A stretch of DNA of 64,000 nucleotides from Antedon mediterranea (lineage: Eukaryota; Echinodermata; Crinoidea; Comatulida; Antedonidae), in the NCBI RefSeq assembly GCF_964355755.1, contig NC_092675.1, positions 253,001-317,000 on the forward strand, written 5' to 3'. Position numbers and translations under genes: made by a program. Below, piece after piece: positions 47,177 to 60,000 of the stretch. The stretch's first letter is position 1. Every line of letters begins with the position of its first letter. The notes beneath the pieces were generated by a model that saw only the letters and a list, made by a program, of their open reading frames with translations, did not search any database and had not been told where the DNA came from.

Positions 47177-47788
47177 GCTTTACAAAACATGCACATAGAC
47201 AGACAGGAATTACAAACATTCCTTTGTTTACCCAGTTACATGAATATAATATATAGTATACAAATTAAATTATATAGATGGTACCATTCCATCATTTCTT
47301 GTGCAATTAGGTTCTGCAACAGCTTCCATCCAGTGCTTCTAATAGAGCACTGAACGTTGTTGAACAACATACAAGAATTATGAGACTTTAAATTTGTTTT
47401 GTTGAGAACATTGTAATTGATGGCCAGATGTACACTGTGAAGAAGCTCGATCAACATATCTCCTACAACATCAATTTGTTAAATGATAGTCCACTTTCTT
47501 TTTCTAAAAATATAGAGCATACATATTTTTAAAAACTGTTTATAATTATGAATTATGTAGAAATAATATATACACAAGCATTAATCATTTAAGGTATTAA
47601 ATTATTTGTCCCAAAATACAAAAATAAATAACAATCACACTGTAAAATAAACATGTTGTATTAATACATAATGCTGGTTGACATGAGTAGAAGATTGAAA
47701 TTGGGGTTTTCATCTCTAAACCTGAGAATAGCGCTATTTATATATGACTACATGAGTTGTTCATAACATAATTAGCCTCATACTGTTT
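47177..47788 (-). other. 3'UTR of gene D
   Basis: About 0.6 kb; 47260-47350 matches gene B 22425-22520 (CCATCATTTCTTGT, GCAACAGCTTC). No SINE is present, so this is close to the ancestral UTR length. Confidence 0.5.
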
Positions 47789-48013
47789 TAAATCACTACT
47801 GGTCCCACCGACGAATATGTGTGCAGATCTTGATATCCAGAATTAAGCCTTTCTCTAGATTCTGGCTGAGGTGGTGGTGCTGTAACATTGCCAGGTGTTG
47901 GCAGGTTTATCTCATATTCTGTAGCAGCTGGTTTCATTGCAATAGCATCATACGTAGGCATGTTCATCGCTGTGCTATCATCCTTTCTCTTGTTCTTCTG
48001 AGAATAGTGGGAC
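47789..48013 (-). CDS. Gene D cytoplasmic tail exon
   Basis: 225 nt, acceptor ATCTTAG, stop TAA at 47789-47791. [23 protein letters not shown], proline patch APPPQP, an inserted RERLN, SGYQDLHTYSSV, then GPVVI. The sequence matching the final PTY.DLK of B and C is changed. Confidence 0.77.
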
Positions 48014-51000
48014 CTAAGATAAATGCATAAGTTTTTTCATTCTTAATTCAAATTTTCTGATATTAGACCGGCAGCCCAGAGACATTTGGTTAGATGAGCT
48101 AGGTACCAATATCTGACTATTTGAGTGTGTTGGGGGTCACTTGAAGTGAATGAAAATGGGAGTCTGCCGGGTACCCCCTGCTGCGTCTAGACCGGGGGGA
48201 CCCCGAAACGTGCAAAAAAATCGACACAGGTTAGATGAGAGAGATACCACCTAATTTTACTACCATGGGATGCCCATTGGCATCCTTATAACAGTATCAC
48301 AAACGACAGACTTTTTCTCTGCTGCAAAAGGCCCGCCAGACCCCCCGAGGGAGGGCCTAAAATGGGGTTAGCATAGATGAGTGAGGTACCACTCAAAATA
48401 AATTCCAAACGAACAAGTTGTGTTCATACAATACTAAATGGATAACAACAGACTAATTGTCTGCTGCACCGCAAGTGCCAGACACCCTAAAGTTAGACTA
48501 AAGGCCCCCCTTCCCCCAACTAACACAGCTTAGATATTGTAGATACCACCAGCAACCAATGTTATATGATTTAGCACATTGTAAGCAATACCATATGACC
48601 TACTGTATTACAGACTATCTGAACACTGCCCTGGCAGACCCCTCTAAAGTTAGACTAGAGACCCCTCTTTCCCCAACTAGCCCAGCTTAGATATTGTAGA
48701 TACCACCAGCAACCAATGTTATATGATTTAGCACATTGTAAGCAATCACCAAATGACCTATTACAAACTATCTGTACACTGCCTTGGCCCTGGCAGACCC
48801 CTCTAAAGTTCGACTAGAGACTCCATTCCCCCAACTGGCCTAGCTTAGATATTGTAGATACCACCAGCAACCAATGTTATAATTATGATTTAGCACATTG
48901 TAAGCAATACCAAATGACCTATAACAGACTATCTGTACACTGCCTTGGCACTGGCAGACCCCTCTAAAGTTCCCCCATTTACCCCAAGTATATAGCCTAC
49001 CTTAGATATTGTAGATACCACCAGCAGCAAAAAAAAAACCACCCAAAACAACATATTTAATTGAATAAAGTTTAACTTTAATCGAACTAACACAAAACAA
49101 TTGAAAATATATCACATCAATGACGATAAAATGACCATTACCATTTTAAAGGGAAAAATAGTTTAAGAGTTTCACTTCAAACTTATATAAGCCAAATATA
49201 AACAAGTACGGATTCGAGTAAATTTAGCATTCCTGCTAAGAATTGTGAGGATCTGGAATTCCTTGCCTTTGAATGTCAAAGATACATTCGTCTGTAACTC
49301 TTGCAACCTATTTTAAGAGAAAGCTTAGTAATCACCTTAATCAAATTCAGGATTGTAGTAACTTAATCAAAAGTGATTTGATAAATTAATAGTTGGTAAT
49401 TTTAAATGCTGTATATTATAATCTTAATCCTCTATATATATTTATATATATAAATCCAAAGGCAAATAACTGAAAAAATGACAATGCTGTGGGTATCAGT
49501 GGCTGAATCTCAATGGAGATACAAAAAAAAAGTGAAAAGCTAAATCAAAAGGATAAAGTAAAACAGCCAGAAAGTTAGCAGAGCTTTCGGGCAACACTAG
49601 CCCTTCATCATTGCAAGTGAAGGATAAGAGCTGGCAAGTGCTGCCTGGGTGGACAGGAATAAAAGAAATACAACAAAAGGAGACAGGGTGGAGTCTGAAT
49701 AAGAGTAGAAAACAAAGAAGGTAGCTTGGTAGAGATACAGTATAAACAATTTTGGAATGAAACTAAACACGGCCAACAGTCATAAGTCGCGTGCTAAAAC
49801 GCATAGTAATACCGGATCGACAGACAGACCGACAGACCGACCGACCGCCGACATAGTGAACTATAGAGTCGCGTCCACGCGACTAAAAACAGTTTAAATG
49901 GTGGTTAATATTGAAACTTAAATTTAGGTAGACAATGGAATAATTTTACCAACCTGGGAGTATGTTTCTAATGTTAAGTACAAAAGGTTTTGTGGTTTTA
50001 AGTTGTAATTCCCAGTGGTTTTCCTTGTCTTTGCAAGTTTTGTCGCTCCATTTGACACATTAATGGAATATTGCAATAACGCTGAAATTTGTTATCGAGT
50101 GACCAGATGAATTAAAATGTTCGGCTACAGGTTGAACAAGCTTTAATGTGTTGATAGCTGATCTGTGTTGTGTCATTCTCATACGAAGAGTGTTTTTTGT
50201 TTCTCCGACGTACTGTTTGCCACAAATATTACAGTATATGAGATAAATGACGTTTTTGGTTAGACAATTAATTGATTGTCTTATCCGAAAAATGCGGCCA
50301 GTTTGGTTACTCTTAAATTTTTCAGTAGAATCAACCAATGAACAAGTTTTGCAAGATTTGCCGCAAAGGTGACTGCCCAAATTTTGACTGTCATGAGAGT
50401 TAATTTCACTCTTACATTTGGATCTGACTAATATATCACGAAGGTTGGGAGGTCTACGAAATGCAATAATGGGTGGTTCCGGAAAAACAGTCCTGAGACG
50501 TTCTGTGGACTGTAGAATGGGCATATGTTTCTCAATAAATTAATAGCCCCGTAATGGAGGCAACCTAGGTTGATAGGTTTGTAATTTCTATTCCGGAGAT
50601 GTCCGGTTAGTTCTTCGGTACGATTCTGAAAATCTAAATCTGAAGAACAGATACGTCTGATAGGTAATGCTTTACTGTTCGGTATGTTTTTAGTACAATG
50701 TTGGAGATGACAACTGCTAGGGAGCAGGTACATATTTTTATCAGTGGGTTTACGGAATAGGTCAGTTTTGAGAGTACCATTTTCTATGGTTACTATAGTG
50801 TCCACAAAATCAACGCTACTAGTGGATTTGGTAACTGTAAATCTTAGGATCGATGGAGTGTTTTTTTTTACCATCACAGAAACAGATTTTGCCACCTTAT
50901 CCGCAATTTCCGGGGTGGGTTCCGTTGTCAGTTTACGATATATAATGAAGCTGTCTTAAGGATTCCTCTTAATAAAATTTGATGTCCATAGCAACAGTGG

Positions 51001-54000
51001 CAGAACCTTTATCAGCGGGTTTAATGATGATATCATTACGCTGACGCAATTTGGCAATGGCCTGCCTCTCCTGTTTTGAGATTGTCACGTTTATCTGGAC
51101 TCGGGACGTAGTTTTGTACATCCTCCTCAATAGCCTGGATAAATGTTTCTAAAGCTGGACAACGATTTTTAGGTGGATTCCAGGAACTTTTTGGTTTAAA
51201 TTTGTTAACGTTGCCTTCGTTTTGCGTGGTGCTGCTGTCTGAATCAGCAAAATATTCACGTAATCGTAATCTTCTAGAAAAAGACTCTATATCCAAAGAT
51301 AGTTGTTGTGCGCCGAACTGCCTTGGTTTTGGGCAGAATTTAAGTCCTCGGGAAGGAAGTTTTCTCTCTCCTTCGGAAAGTCGACAATTAATTTCAACAA
51401 CTGAATCAGAGGTGTTGCTCTGATTCTTGTTATATGTCCCAACGAACCTTCTGCAGGGTTTCCTAAAAGCCCTGAAGTCATCCGAAGGTAGAGTCATTTG
51501 TGTTGAAATGACCAAGTCTGCATGGTAGACCAAATTTGTGATGTTCCCTTCGGGCCATTACCGTTGATTGTTTACGGCAGTCATTGGCGATAATCCTGAG
51601 TTTGTTTTGAAACTAGGATGCAGGAAGTTCTCTTTTCAACTTCTTAGTTCTAGAGTGAATTTCAACGTCAAACTCAGTGAGGATTTTGCGGCAATTGTCA
51701 ATTTGGATCTCATTGAGATCTCTAATTTTGTTCAAATATCTTTTTTAATAGATACAGTACTACATATCTACATAAATAAAGTACATAAAAAAAAATTATA
51801 TATATTTATAATTTTTTTTTTTATATTTTTTTCGATCGAGATACGGTATTGTTCAGTCTATCTGAAGATCGTTTAACGTGAAACACCGTGTAATAGACGT
51901 CCGTGTTCCATCTACTTTATAAAAATATATATTCGCTCTTGATTCCAATTGAGCACGTTTGCAGCCTCAACGCATCTATATAAGACTTGCACTGATGAAG
52001 GGCTAGTGTTGCGCGAAAGCTCTGCTAACTTTTCTGGCTGTTTACTTTTTCGTTTTGATTTAGCTTTTCGCTTTTTTTTGTATCTCCATTGAGATCCAGC
52101 CACTGATACCCACAGCATTGTCATTTTTCAGTAATTTGCCTTTGGATTTATAAATATATATATATACATATGAATACAAGATTAAGATTATAATATACAG
52201 CATTTAAAATTACCCACTATTAATTAATCAAATCACTTTAGATTAAGTTACTACAATCCTGAATTTGATTAGGGTGATTACTAAGCTTTCTCTCAAAATA
52301 TGTCCAAGAGTTACAGACTCAATTCAATTCAATTCAATTAAAACTTTATTATCCCCATGGGGAAACTCTGTTGGCCTTTTCAAAAGTACAGTACTTACAA
52401 ATATAAAATGGATACAGTACATAAAATATAAAATACGATAAAAAAAGCCATACAAAATATACATATAAAATCCTAAAAAGTCGATTTAAAATACTACAAA
52501 AAATAAAACTAGCGCATAAAATACGATTATACGATTATATAATGAATGATATTATCTTTCATTATATAATCGTATAGCGGCAGGGACGAATGAATTGCCA
52601 TATCTATTTGTTTTAATTTTTCTTTGAAGGAGTCTGTCACAACGTTGACTTTTGTTAAATTTATAGTGCAGAGGATGAGCGTGGTCTTTTAAAATAATTT
52701 TCAATTTTTTTATTACTAATTCCTTATATAAAACTTCAGGTTGAATTTGTTCAGAGCCTACTATTCTACTGCCTTGTTTAACTATTTTATTAAGTAAAAG
52801 TCTATCTTTAAAACGTGAATTACCATAATAACATATTAGGCAAAAACTAAGTACACTGTTTAAGATAGAAGTATAAAAAAGTTGTAAAATAGTACGGTCA
52901 ATCTTAAAAGAGTTTAATTTGCGTAGAAAGAAGAGACGTTTTTGTAATTTATTGTATATGCACCTACTATTTGCATCAAATTTAAGTTTATTATCAATTT
53001 CAACCCCTAAATATTTGTAAGTTTTAACTTCCGGAATGGTCTCACCATTGATTTTGATCTTGGGAAGGTAGTTTATCTTCTTCCGAAAATCAAAAACCAT
53101 CTCTTTAGTTTTATTTATATTTAGATCTAAAAAATTATCTTTACACCATTTGTGAAAAATATTAATACTGTCTAAGAAGCCTGTCATTGAATCATCTTTT
53201 GAATCCAGATAACCAATCAGAGCAGTGTCGTCTGCATATTTAATAATCTCAGTTTTTGTATTATTTGACTTACAATCATTTGTGTATATTTTATACAATA
53301 AAGGTGATAACACACAACCTTGTGGAACACCCGTGTTAACTTTCAACAACGAGGACAACGTGTGATTAAGCTTAACACGCTGTTCTCTATCTTTTAAAAA
53401 ATTAAGTAGCCATTTTATAATCAGTGGGTTAACTTCTAAATCGATAAGCTTATTAGCCAGAACATATGGTTGAATATTATTGAATGCACTAGAGAAATCA
53501 ACAAAAAGAATTCTCGCAAAGCAACCTTTTTTCTCTAGGTGCTCAGAAACATTATTAAGGAGCAGAAGCACTGCATCATCAACACACCTGTTTGGACGAT
53601 ATGCAAATTGATTTATATCTAGCAGATTCTCCACTGAGGCAACTAGCTTACTTTTAACAATTTTTTCTAAACACTTCATTGGTACACATGTAAGGGCCAC
53701 AGGTCTAAGGTCATTCATTTCCTTGGGATTTGGTTTTTTGGGAATGGGCATGATTGTTGATTTTTTCCACAACATTGGAACTATTGAGTCATTTACAGAG
53801 GATTGAAAAAGTTTACAAAAAGGAATGGCCAACTGATCGGCACACAACTAATATTATCGGGACCTTTTGCCTTACGTGGGTTAAGTTTTTTAAATAATAA
53901 GTTCACTTCGTCCACAGTGATTTGAAAATGTTCCGGGGGTACCGGCAGTTCATCAACGCGTTTTGTTGTTTCCCTCATGTTCAAGTCAACGTCCACTTTA

Positions 54001-57000
54001 TCAAATCTGTTGTAGAAGGCATTTAAATCATTTGCATATTTCTTTTCACCAACACCCTTTGCCTTCGGTTTATAACCAGTAATATTCTGCAAACCTTGCC
54101 AAACCTTAGATGAGTCACGATTTCGGAAGGACCTTTCAATTTTATTTTTATATTCCTTTTTGCATTCAATAATTTTCCGCTTGATTTGCTTCTGTATATC
54201 TTTTCGCTTCTCTTTCTCTCCGTCATAAAAACATTTCTTTTTCTTATTAAGGAGTTCTTTGAGTTCTTTGGACACCCAAGGTTTATTATTAGAAAAAACT
54301 TTAATTCTTGATACAGGTATAATCATTTCTTCACAGAATCTTACGTATTCGGTTACAACGAGGGTCGCTTCGCTCAAATTTTCTGCATTTTCCGTTAATG
54401 CATCCCAGTTTGTGCATTCAAAACACCCTTTAAGGGTCTCGCTGGCTTCCTCAGTCCAACGTTTTACCTTTATGTATCTTTGACATCCAAAGGCAAGGAA
54501 TGCTAAATTTACCCGAATCCATACTTGTTATATATATTTGGCTTATAATATATAAGTTTTAATTGAAACTCTTAAACTATTTTCCCCTTTAGAATGGTAA
54601 TGGTCATTTTATCGTCATTGATGTGATATATTTTCAATTGTTTTGTGTTAGTTCGATTAAAGTTAAACTTTATTCAATTAAACATGTTGTTTTGGGTGGT
54701 TATTTTTTTGCTGCTGGTGGTATCTACAATATCTAAGGTAGGCTATATACTTGGGGTAAATGGGGGAACTTTAGAGGGGTCTGCCAGTGCCAAGGCAGTG
54801 TACAGATAGTCTGTTATAGGTCATTTTGTATTGCTTACAATGTGCTAAATCATAATTATAACATTGGTTGCTGGTGGTATCAACAATATCTAAGCTAGGC
54901 CAGTTGGGGGAATGGAGTCTCTAGTCGAACTTTAGAGGGGTCTGCCAGGGTCAAGGCAGTGTACAGATAGTTTGTAATAGGTCATTTGGTGATTGCTTAC
55001 AATGTGCTAAATCATATAACATTGGTTGCTGGTGGTATCTACAATATCTAAGCTGGGCTAGTTGGGGAAAGAGGGTCTCTAGTCTAACTTTAGAGGGGTC
55101 TGCCAGGGCCAGGGCAGTGTTCAGATAGTCTGTAATAGGTCATATGGTATTGCTTACAATGTGCTAAATCATATAACATTGGTTGCTGGTGGTATCTACA
55201 ATATCTAAGCTGGGTTAGTTGGGGGAAGGGGGGCCTCTAGTCTAACTTTAGGGTGTCTGGCACTTGCGGTGCAGCAGACAATTAGTCTGTTGTTATCCAT
55301 TTAGTATTGTATGAACACAACTTGTTCGTTTGGAATTGATTTTGAGTGGTACCTCACTCATCTATGCTAACTCCATTTTAGGCCCTCCCTCGGGGGGTCT
55401 GGCGGGCCTTTTACAGCAGAGAAAAAGTCTGTCGTTTGTGATACTGTTATAAGGATGCCAATGGGCATCCCATGGTGGTAAAATTAGGTGGTATCTCTCT
55501 CATCTAACCTGTGCCGATTTTTTAGCACGTTTCGGGGTCCCCCGGTCTAGGCGCAGCAGGGGGTACCCGGCAGACTCCCATTTTCATTCACTTCAAGTGA
55601 CCCCCAACACACTCAAATAGTCAGATATTGGTACCTAGCTCATCTAACCAAATGTCTCTGGGCTGCCGGTCTATATCTTAAAAGATTTTGGATTGGCATT
55701 TTTAAATCAAATTTTTAAAATAGAAAAGAGTAATGCAAGTACGGTAAGTAAAATATTCAGTTATAAGACATTTAATATTCTGAACTACAGTATATTATCA
55801 TTCGAAATCTACAGTACGATATAATGTATTTGAAAATAAATTCATTACACCAAAATAAAGATTTTTAAGTAGAAGAATTAAATTATTTATTATAATTTAT
55901 AGAAATACCAAGTTAATATATATACAGTAAGTTTAAATTTAACGAAGAAGTAACAGAAATATTTAGAAATCAGATTTGCTGTGCTGCATCTAATGAATGT
56001 CAGAAAAAGAATAATTTGATTTAGTAAACAATTAGCATTGCAACCAGAGTCTGCCAAAGAAAAGCAAATACTACTATATAATAAGGTTAAAGTAAAACAA
56101 ACTGGAACTATTCTTTGATTAAAGCAGAAAGGAAAACTTTTTACAATTTTGTGAAATAAACAAATATTTGCTACTGAAAAGTTTTATAAATGCATTATTA
56201 GACCAAGATTTCTCAAATCACCATATATTTTAAACAGATTAATGAGATTAAGCATTGTATGCAAAGTTATTTACTAATCATTTCTAAAAAAAAATATACT
56301 ATTAAAATAGAAATATTCTACATATTATTACAAACTGCTGCTACTGTAAGTTGAGGAAAAGAATCAATAAAATAGCCCAATAGACATTGTGCAATTAAGG
56401 ATCTGCAATGAAATGTAAACACCTGCAATAAAAGATCAAAACTGGAAACATCACCAAAATGATGACAACAAGAACAATTATTACTGCTATAAGGTAACCG
56501 GATACTGTGTTGCTCAATGTATCTTCCCTGCCTTTAAACAATAATAGAACATGTTAACTAAAAACATTTTTTGAATTTAGTAAACTAGTTTACAAATTAA
56601 ATTCTGGGCTTTATTCAACCATTTATCAGTACAGATCCGTTTTAAAGGGTATTGAGTTACATAATAATGTGAATAATTTGCCATCAAAGTGAACAACCTT
56701 AGGCTGGGAGCCAAGAATAGAGTAAGGTTGATGCCACACATTATCGGGAGAGCTGGGAGATTTGTTTATACATCCATTTTAGTTGATAAAATCTTCAAAA
56801 TTCCATCAGATAATTGTTAACTACTGTGTTTAAGCTATTTTTAACCAGTGAGAGTTTACAATTGGTTAGAATAAGAAATATTTCACACAAAATTAAAGTG
56901 AGGTACTGTTGTCTGAAAAGCAATTTCAACTTGTAACAGTAATGTGCAATTGTTTAGACAAATTATTAGAGCGGTGATTATATATGCATTTTTGCATAAT

Positions 57001-60000
57001 GTTTAATTAAATTAAATTCAGGTAGCCACTGAAATCAAAAGATCTACTGTTAGCAGTACAATTAAATGTACTTTTAAGGGAAAAAAATGACTTCTAAGCA
57101 CTCTTTCACAAATGCATGTTACACTAGTACTTACCATCAAAGGAAACTGTAAATTCACAGCTACCTGTATTTCCAGCAATATCTGTTGATGTGCAAGTTA
57201 CATCAGTTGAACCGGCATCAAATAATGAACCAGAAGGTGGAGAACAAGTAGGTGACAGACCATTGTCACTGACCAAGAGGTCATTCCAGGTCACAGTAAA
57301 TTGATTTTTCGCACGGTCAGGACATGTTACAACTGGAGCATCACTATCATCTGGGAAATGGAATGCAAGTTACTGGTAAAATTCAAATGAAAGAAAGCTC
57401 ATAGAAACCAAATGAAAATGGTTATAATCAGAAAAACTTTGAGTAATGACCGAGAAAGGTAACATTAAAGTAAAAAGCAGAAGTTAAAGGGAAAGCATGA
57501 ATACATCTGTACTGTAATCACAAGCAAAACATTGTCAATTACTACTGTAATGATATTAATTGATAAAACTAGTATAGCGCCACCTATGGCAACTCTTGAT
57601 AAGACACACATAACATGGCGATACAATCGTATACTTGGAATACATTAAAGTTAGAGTTTAAAGATAAGTTGTGTGTCAGTACTTTATTGTCGTGTCCAGG
57701 GAGAACCACTACAACTACCAAATTAACTGTACTCAATAATTACTCCATGACTCAATTAAATAAATGAAAATTGCACTTAATGATGCTTAACATGAAAAGA
57801 AGGACCACCAGTACAAATCACTGTTATAGAAACCTATTGTGGATTACCAGAAAATGATCAATATAGTAAAAAAAAGCCTTTACCAATAATGATATTAACT
57901 GTAAATTGACAACTTCCCACGTTCCCAGCAATATCTGTAGCAGTACATTTAACACCATTTGAGCCAATATTAAATGATGAACCAGAAGCTGGAGTACAAG
58001 TTGCTGACAGACCATTGTCAACATTGTCACTCACTGAGGGGTCATCCCAGGTCACTGTAACTTGTTCTATGTTTGTACGTTCTTCAATGTTATCAGGACA
58101 TGTTACAATTAGACCCCCAGAATCTTTATAAAGAATAAATTAAATTAGATATCATGGGTGGGACATCATTAGTTTGATTCTTTTACAATGCATCATGTAT
58201 AGTGCAAAAATATTGAGAGTACTCTTAAGTATAAAATAATCCTCTAATACATTATCAATTAACCCCTTTGTTTACTGAAACCAGTTGAGTTTTGTGACAA
58301 GGAATATAAATTGACTTTCCTGTTCATAGATTTAAAAAAGTTAATAAAAATAGCACAAGTTTGTAGTTGTACTTTACCATTGATAATAACTGTAAATTGA
58401 CAACTTCCCATATTACCAGCACTATCTGTAGCAGTACAAATAACATTAGTTGAACCAGCATTAAATAAGGAACCAGAAGGTGGAGTACAAGTAGCTGACA
58501 GACCAGTATCAACATTATTACTCACTGAGGGGTCATCCCAGGTCACTGTAGTTCCTTCTGTGTTTGTATCCATGGTTATATCATCAGGGCATATAACAAT
58601 GGGAATTCTTCCATCTTATAAAAAATTCATTCGGAAAATAATTAAAGTGGAAATGAACAAGAAAAGACAAAATAGTTTGAGCAGAAGTGACTAATTTCAT
58701 TCATTATTTTCATTAGAAAAAACAAGCATTTTATTAAAGGAAAAATCAATATGTTTTAGAAGCAAAAGCAAAGCAGATATTTAGGCCCCATTTTGATATG
58801 AATCCAAACTCAGGGTTTGCATAATATTGTTCATTAAATACGTGTTCTTCTAAACTTCTTTTTTAAACATTATTATTTTTGCGAAGAAAACTTTAATGAT
58901 GATAATAGCAGACAATTTGTTAAGATTAAAAATATTTAAGATATAGGAAACCATGGTCATATTTCAAAATTTTATATATATCTAATTAATGTCAAAATTA
59001 GAATTTAATGGAAAGGTACAGTGAGCTGCTAAAATTAAACGAATTTATAAAATTATTATATATAATATTTTTAACATATATAAAATTTTCCATCAACGCA
59101 GAAAATAATCAATACTGAAACGAATATACTATAGTACTACCCTTGTTATCTTCAAGAAAAATTATTTTTAAGGTGAGACTTTTTAATAATTGTATAATTT
59201 TGTATTGTTAGATTTTAAGATTTTTATATATTTTTATATGGTATAGTTTATTCCATTCTGTAAGGGGCGGGTTTCCCGCTGTTGAATGAATTTGAATAAA
59301 ATAAAATAAAATAAAATAATATAGACCGAGATTTTTTGCCTATTATAATAATTTAATAACAAAATATATTTTTAATTCATAATCACCAATATTAATTATC
59401 TACACTCTACCATTTTTCATAATAAGATATTGTGGAACCATGTCAGGTCAAGTTCAATATTGAATATTGAAACGTGGCAGGCTGAAGGCACTTGACCTTT
59501 GACAAGATCGCCTATAATTGTTTTAGTATATTAGACAAGTTCTATTTCCTCTGAAATATGGTGTAAGAACCATTTTTGGGTAGAAGCTGGGATCCACTTG
59601 ATTTAGGATATTTCGACCTCGCTGATTACGAATATGGCGGATCCCAAGCGAAATTTGGCCATCTAAGCCCTTAATTTGCATAATTAAAAATGGCGGCCAT
59701 TTTTTATAATTACCATATATCTCGAGAACCACTAGTCACAGATACTTAATTTTGGTCTCAAAATGTTTTAAATATATGTTTTTATATTCACTTTAAAAAC
59801 ACATTTTCTCAAAAAATGGATGCAAGTCTTATTTCTGACATTTTGACCTTTGACCTTGATTTATCGTATCTCAGTAACCAATAATCGGAGAGACACGAAA
59901 TAGGGCTCAAATTGTTCAGAAACTATACATTCATATTTATTATAATGAAATGTTTTTACAAAAAATGACCGATTCTACAACTATTGACCTTTGAACTATT

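Larger units (their letters stand above)
48064..49640 (+). repeat. Left arm of the giant inverted repeat
   Basis: Contiguous arm; at 49277-49292 it preserves the empty site where the right arm took a Rex1 LINE. It includes a plus-strand relic of a LINE C-terminus near 49245 (RIWNSLPLNVKD). Confidence 0.8.
49455..52150 (-). mobile_element. Penelope-like element, internally deleted, with inverted terminal repeats
   Basis: Coding remnants on the minus strand lie between inverted copies of a sequence of about 350 bp at 49290-49640 and 51965-52318. Pieces in order: N-terminal region (51533-51036), start of RT with DIIIKPADKGSATVAMD near 51000, then after a gap the C-terminal RT (50895-50428) and the GIY-YIG endonuclease (50524-50060). 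The RT palm with the YADD box is missing. Confidence 0.8.
48064..55673. mobile_element. Giant inverted-repeat (foldback-like) element in gene D intron
   Basis: Left arm 48064-49640; right arm in two pieces, 54487-55673 and 51965-52318, separated by a Rex1 LINE. The arms end in TAGACCGGCAGCCCAGAGAC and its inverse. Together each arm is about 1.55 kb and shows only scattered differences by eye. The spacer (49640-51965) is the body of a Penelope-like element. Outer arm parts contain about 157-bp tandem units; the inner part carries hammerhead-like sequence. A possible TAT duplication flanks the structure. Confidence 0.75.
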
